A stretch of DNA of 64,000 bases from Verrucomicrobiota bacterium (GTDB lineage: Bacteria > Verrucomicrobiota > Verrucomicrobiia > Limisphaerales > UBA11320), in assembly GCA_016199985.1 (NCBI GenBank), contig JACQFQ010000037.1, positions 62,001-126,000 of the forward strand, written 5' to 3'. The notes beneath the pieces are model-generated. The model was not told the origin of the DNA. It did not search any database and was given only the letters and a program-made list of their open reading frames with translations. Made by a program: the position numbers and the translations under genes. How positions within the stretch are numbered: position 1 is the stretch's first letter; each line of letters begins with the position of its first letter. Below are positions 62,285 to 64,000 of the stretch, piece by piece.

Positions 62285-64000
62285 CTACGCGTCGCGCTCA
62301 GGGAACTCGAACGCGACCTTTGTCTTGCCTTCGATGACCAGGAACGCGGCGAACGGCCGTCCGGTTTTTGCGGACACAAACTTGTCGAGCAGATCGGTCC
62401 TGCCGTCCTTCAGCAGCTTGATGAGCTGGGCCTGCTCCACAGGCTGCTGGAGGATGATCTTTCCGACCTTGAATTTGCAGGGCTTGGCTTCGGCCTGGGA
62501 TTTTTCGCAGACATACGACTCGGGGCCTTCGAACACGTGGCCTCCGCAAGCGGGGCACTTGCCGATCGGCTGAAGCCCGGTGAAATCGATCTTGGCCTCG
62601 GGTTCCTTCTTCCGGGCGCCGGCGCCCTTCTTTCCCGCCTTGCTTTCGCGGGGAGGAAACTCGAAGCCGATCTTCTTGTCCTTGCCCACGACGAGGAAGG
62701 CCTTGAAAGGCCGGTTGTTCTTTTTTGAGATGAAGCTCACCAGCAGATCCGTCTTCCCGGTCGACAGCAGCTTGGCGACCTGCGCACGATCGAGCGGCTG
62801 CTGGAGGATGATCTGCGCGCAGCGGAAGTCGCAGCTCTTCGCGTTCCCCAGCGCCTTCTCGCAAGTGTAGCTCATCCCGTGCTCGAACACCCGGGCCCCG
62901 CATTTGGGGCACAGCCCAAGCGGCTCCTTGCCCGTGAAGTCCACCTCGGCCACGTTGCCGTCGGCGTCCGCCTTCTCCTGGCCAAAGTCAAATTCGGGCT
63001 TCAACTCGGCGGTCATGCGGATCATGCCCGCGAACGGCCGGCCCATTTTGCTGCGGAAGCCCTGGAGGGGCCCCACGACTTTCTCCCGAATCAGCTCCTC
63101 CACCTCGACGACCTCGAACTGCCGGCCGGAAACGACCTTCCACAACGAAAAGTCGCAGCCCGTGTTGGAGCACTGAAACTTCTTGTAGTTCTCCTTCACC
63201 ACGCCGCCGCACTTCGGGCAAGGCGTCTTGAGCGTCGCGAAGTCGCCCGGGATGGTCTCGCTCTCGTACTTTTTCGCCTTGAAGACGATGTAGCGCGTCA
63301 TCTCGGCGATCTTCTCCATGAAATCCGCGCGCAGGAGCTGCCCGCGCTGGATCTGACGCAGCTGATGCTCCCACTCGCCGGTGAGTTCGGGGGAGCACAG
63401 TTCGTCGACCTTGAGTCCGCGAAGAAGGGTGATCAGCGAAAAAGCCTTGGGCGTGGGAACGAGCTCCTTGCCCTGTCGGATCAGGTATTGCTCGTTGATG
63501 AGGCCTTCGATGATGGCGGCGCGGGTCGCGGGCGTGCCGAGTCCCTTCTCGGCCATGGCCTCGCGCAGTTCCTCGTCCTCCACGAGCTTCCCGGCGTTCT
63601 CCATCGCCGAGAGCAGCGTGGCCTCGCTGAATCGCGCGGGCGGCTTTGTTTGGTGGCCCTGGAGGTCGATGGATTGGGTCGCCACCCGCTCCCCCACGGC
63701 GATCGGCGGCAGGGTCGGGGTTTCGTCGCTCTCCACCTCGCGTCCGTAGATGGCGAGCCAGCCCGGATTCACCAACACCTTGCCCTCCGTCTTGAACGGC
63801 TCGTTCATGACGCGCGTAATCCGCGTGGTGATGAGAAACTCGGCGGCGGGATAGAACACCGCGAGAAATCGCTTGGTGACCAAGTCGTAGATCTTCTGCT
63901 CCGCCTCGGTCAGGGTCTTGGGCGCCTGGGTGGTGGGAATGATCGCGAAATGGTCGGAGATTTTCGCGTTGTTGAAGATGCGCTTGTTCGGACGCACCCA
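62285..64000 (-). CDS. topB: DNA topoisomerase III, C-terminal part, cut by window end
   Basis: The frame is open at the right edge, so only the C-terminal 571 residues or so are present; the catalytic tyrosine region lies outside. The visible type IA motifs are HFAIIPT (about residue 17) and KGLGTPATRAAII (about residue 150). Zinc-ribbon-like repeats follow: CPKCGG...CSNTGC, then two copies of CP(K/A)CG...VFE...YxCEK...C(D/K)F with ...IILQQP(L/V)xxAQxxKLLxxGxTDLL. These match the C-terminal repeat of topoisomerases (Toprim_Crpt type). The family relaxes negative supercoils and unlinks single strands. It lies immediately upstream of the Xer recombinase on the same strand, which suggests linked DNA-topology functions. 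Confidence 0.92.
   Translation of the reverse strand, partial: WVRPNKRIFNNAKISDHFAIIPTTQAPKTLTEAEQKIYDLVTKRFLAVFYPAAEFLITTRITRVMNEPFKTEGKVLVNPGWLAIYGREVESDETPTLPPIAVGERVATQSIDLQGHQTKPPARFSEATLLSAMENAGKLVEDEELREAMAEKGLGTPATRAAIIEGLINEQYLIRQGKELVPTPKAFSLITLLRGLKVDELCSPELTGEWEHQLRQIQRGQLLRADFMEKIAEMTRYIVFKAKKYESETIPGDFATLKTPCPKCGGVVKENYKKFQCSNTGCDFSLWKVVSGRQFEVVEVEELIREKVVGPLQGFRSKMGRPFAGMIRMTAELKPEFDFGQEKADADGNVAEVDFTGKEPLGLCPKCGARVFEHGMSYTCEKALGNAKSCDFRCAQIILQQPLDRAQVAKLLSTGKTDLLVSFISKKNNRPFKAFLVVGKDKKIGFEFPPRESKAGKKGAGARKKEPEAKIDFTGLQPIGKCPACGGHVFEGPESYVCEKSQAEAKPCKFKVGKIILQQPVEQAQLIKLLKDGRTDLLDKFVSAKTGRPFAAFLVIEGKTKVAFEFPERDA

Overview
The window reads as chromosomal DNA of a GC-rich member of the PVC group, most likely a verrucomicrobium of the Pedosphaera/Limisphaera type (inference). 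The signs are several DUF1501, DUF1549/DUF1553 and DUF1592-type secreted proteins with c-type haem motifs, a planctomycete-style PQQ propeller and sugar dehydrogenase, many predicted Sec or Tat signal peptides, and one giant protein with an N-terminal LEPR-XLL-type motif. There is no rRNA operon, CRISPR array or recognisable insertion sequence. One tRNA-Val (TAC) lies at 15930-16004, minus strand.

Layout. 1-1730: three small genes of unknown function, including a multi-pass membrane protein. 2035-8924 (minus): an orphan DUF1501 protein and a 1755-residue secreted multidomain protein with a metzincin-type zinc motif. 9261-15895 (plus): a three-haem-motif, WD40-containing DUF1549/DUF1553 protein followed by its DUF1501 partner. 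16136-21716 (plus): an HDOD-GAF-like regulator, a PQQ-like propeller, a sugar dehydrogenase and an epoxide-hydrolase-like enzyme. 21785-24133 (minus): a DUF1592-type cytochrome protein. 24282-26601 (plus): a ROK-like protein and a PIG-L deacetylase. 26694-27518 (minus): a divergent PanB-like protein.

27738-60950 is a continuous 33 kb plus-strand surface-protein locus and the most unusual part of the window. Its centre is a single 25.4 kb ORF (29084-54448, about 8454 residues). The ORF carries in order an LEPR-XLL-like motif, a lipase-like alpha/beta hydrolase domain, a peptidoglycan-binding-like segment, about four copies of a large unnamed repeat, RTX calcium-binding repeats, PPC-like domains, an FG-GAP propeller region, ELWxxDGT-like repeats, leucine-rich repeats, a golvesin-like domain, SdrD-B and PKD-like domains, and a C-terminal dockerin-like segment. 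The next gene starts 3 bp later and encodes a secreted protein with a cohesin-like domain, so giant and neighbour could be a self-contained dockerin/cohesin pair. Around them are four paralogous secreted proteins, one before and three after the giant, each with a shared N-terminal beta module and a phage tail-collar module. The locus also holds a TSP3-like Ca-motif protein and a small secreted protein. I propose a calcium-dependent surface complex that borrows tail-fibre-tip modules. No secretion apparatus for it is visible here.

60951-64000 (minus): a XerC/D-type tyrosine recombinase and the C-terminal 571 residues of a topoisomerase III, cut by the window end.
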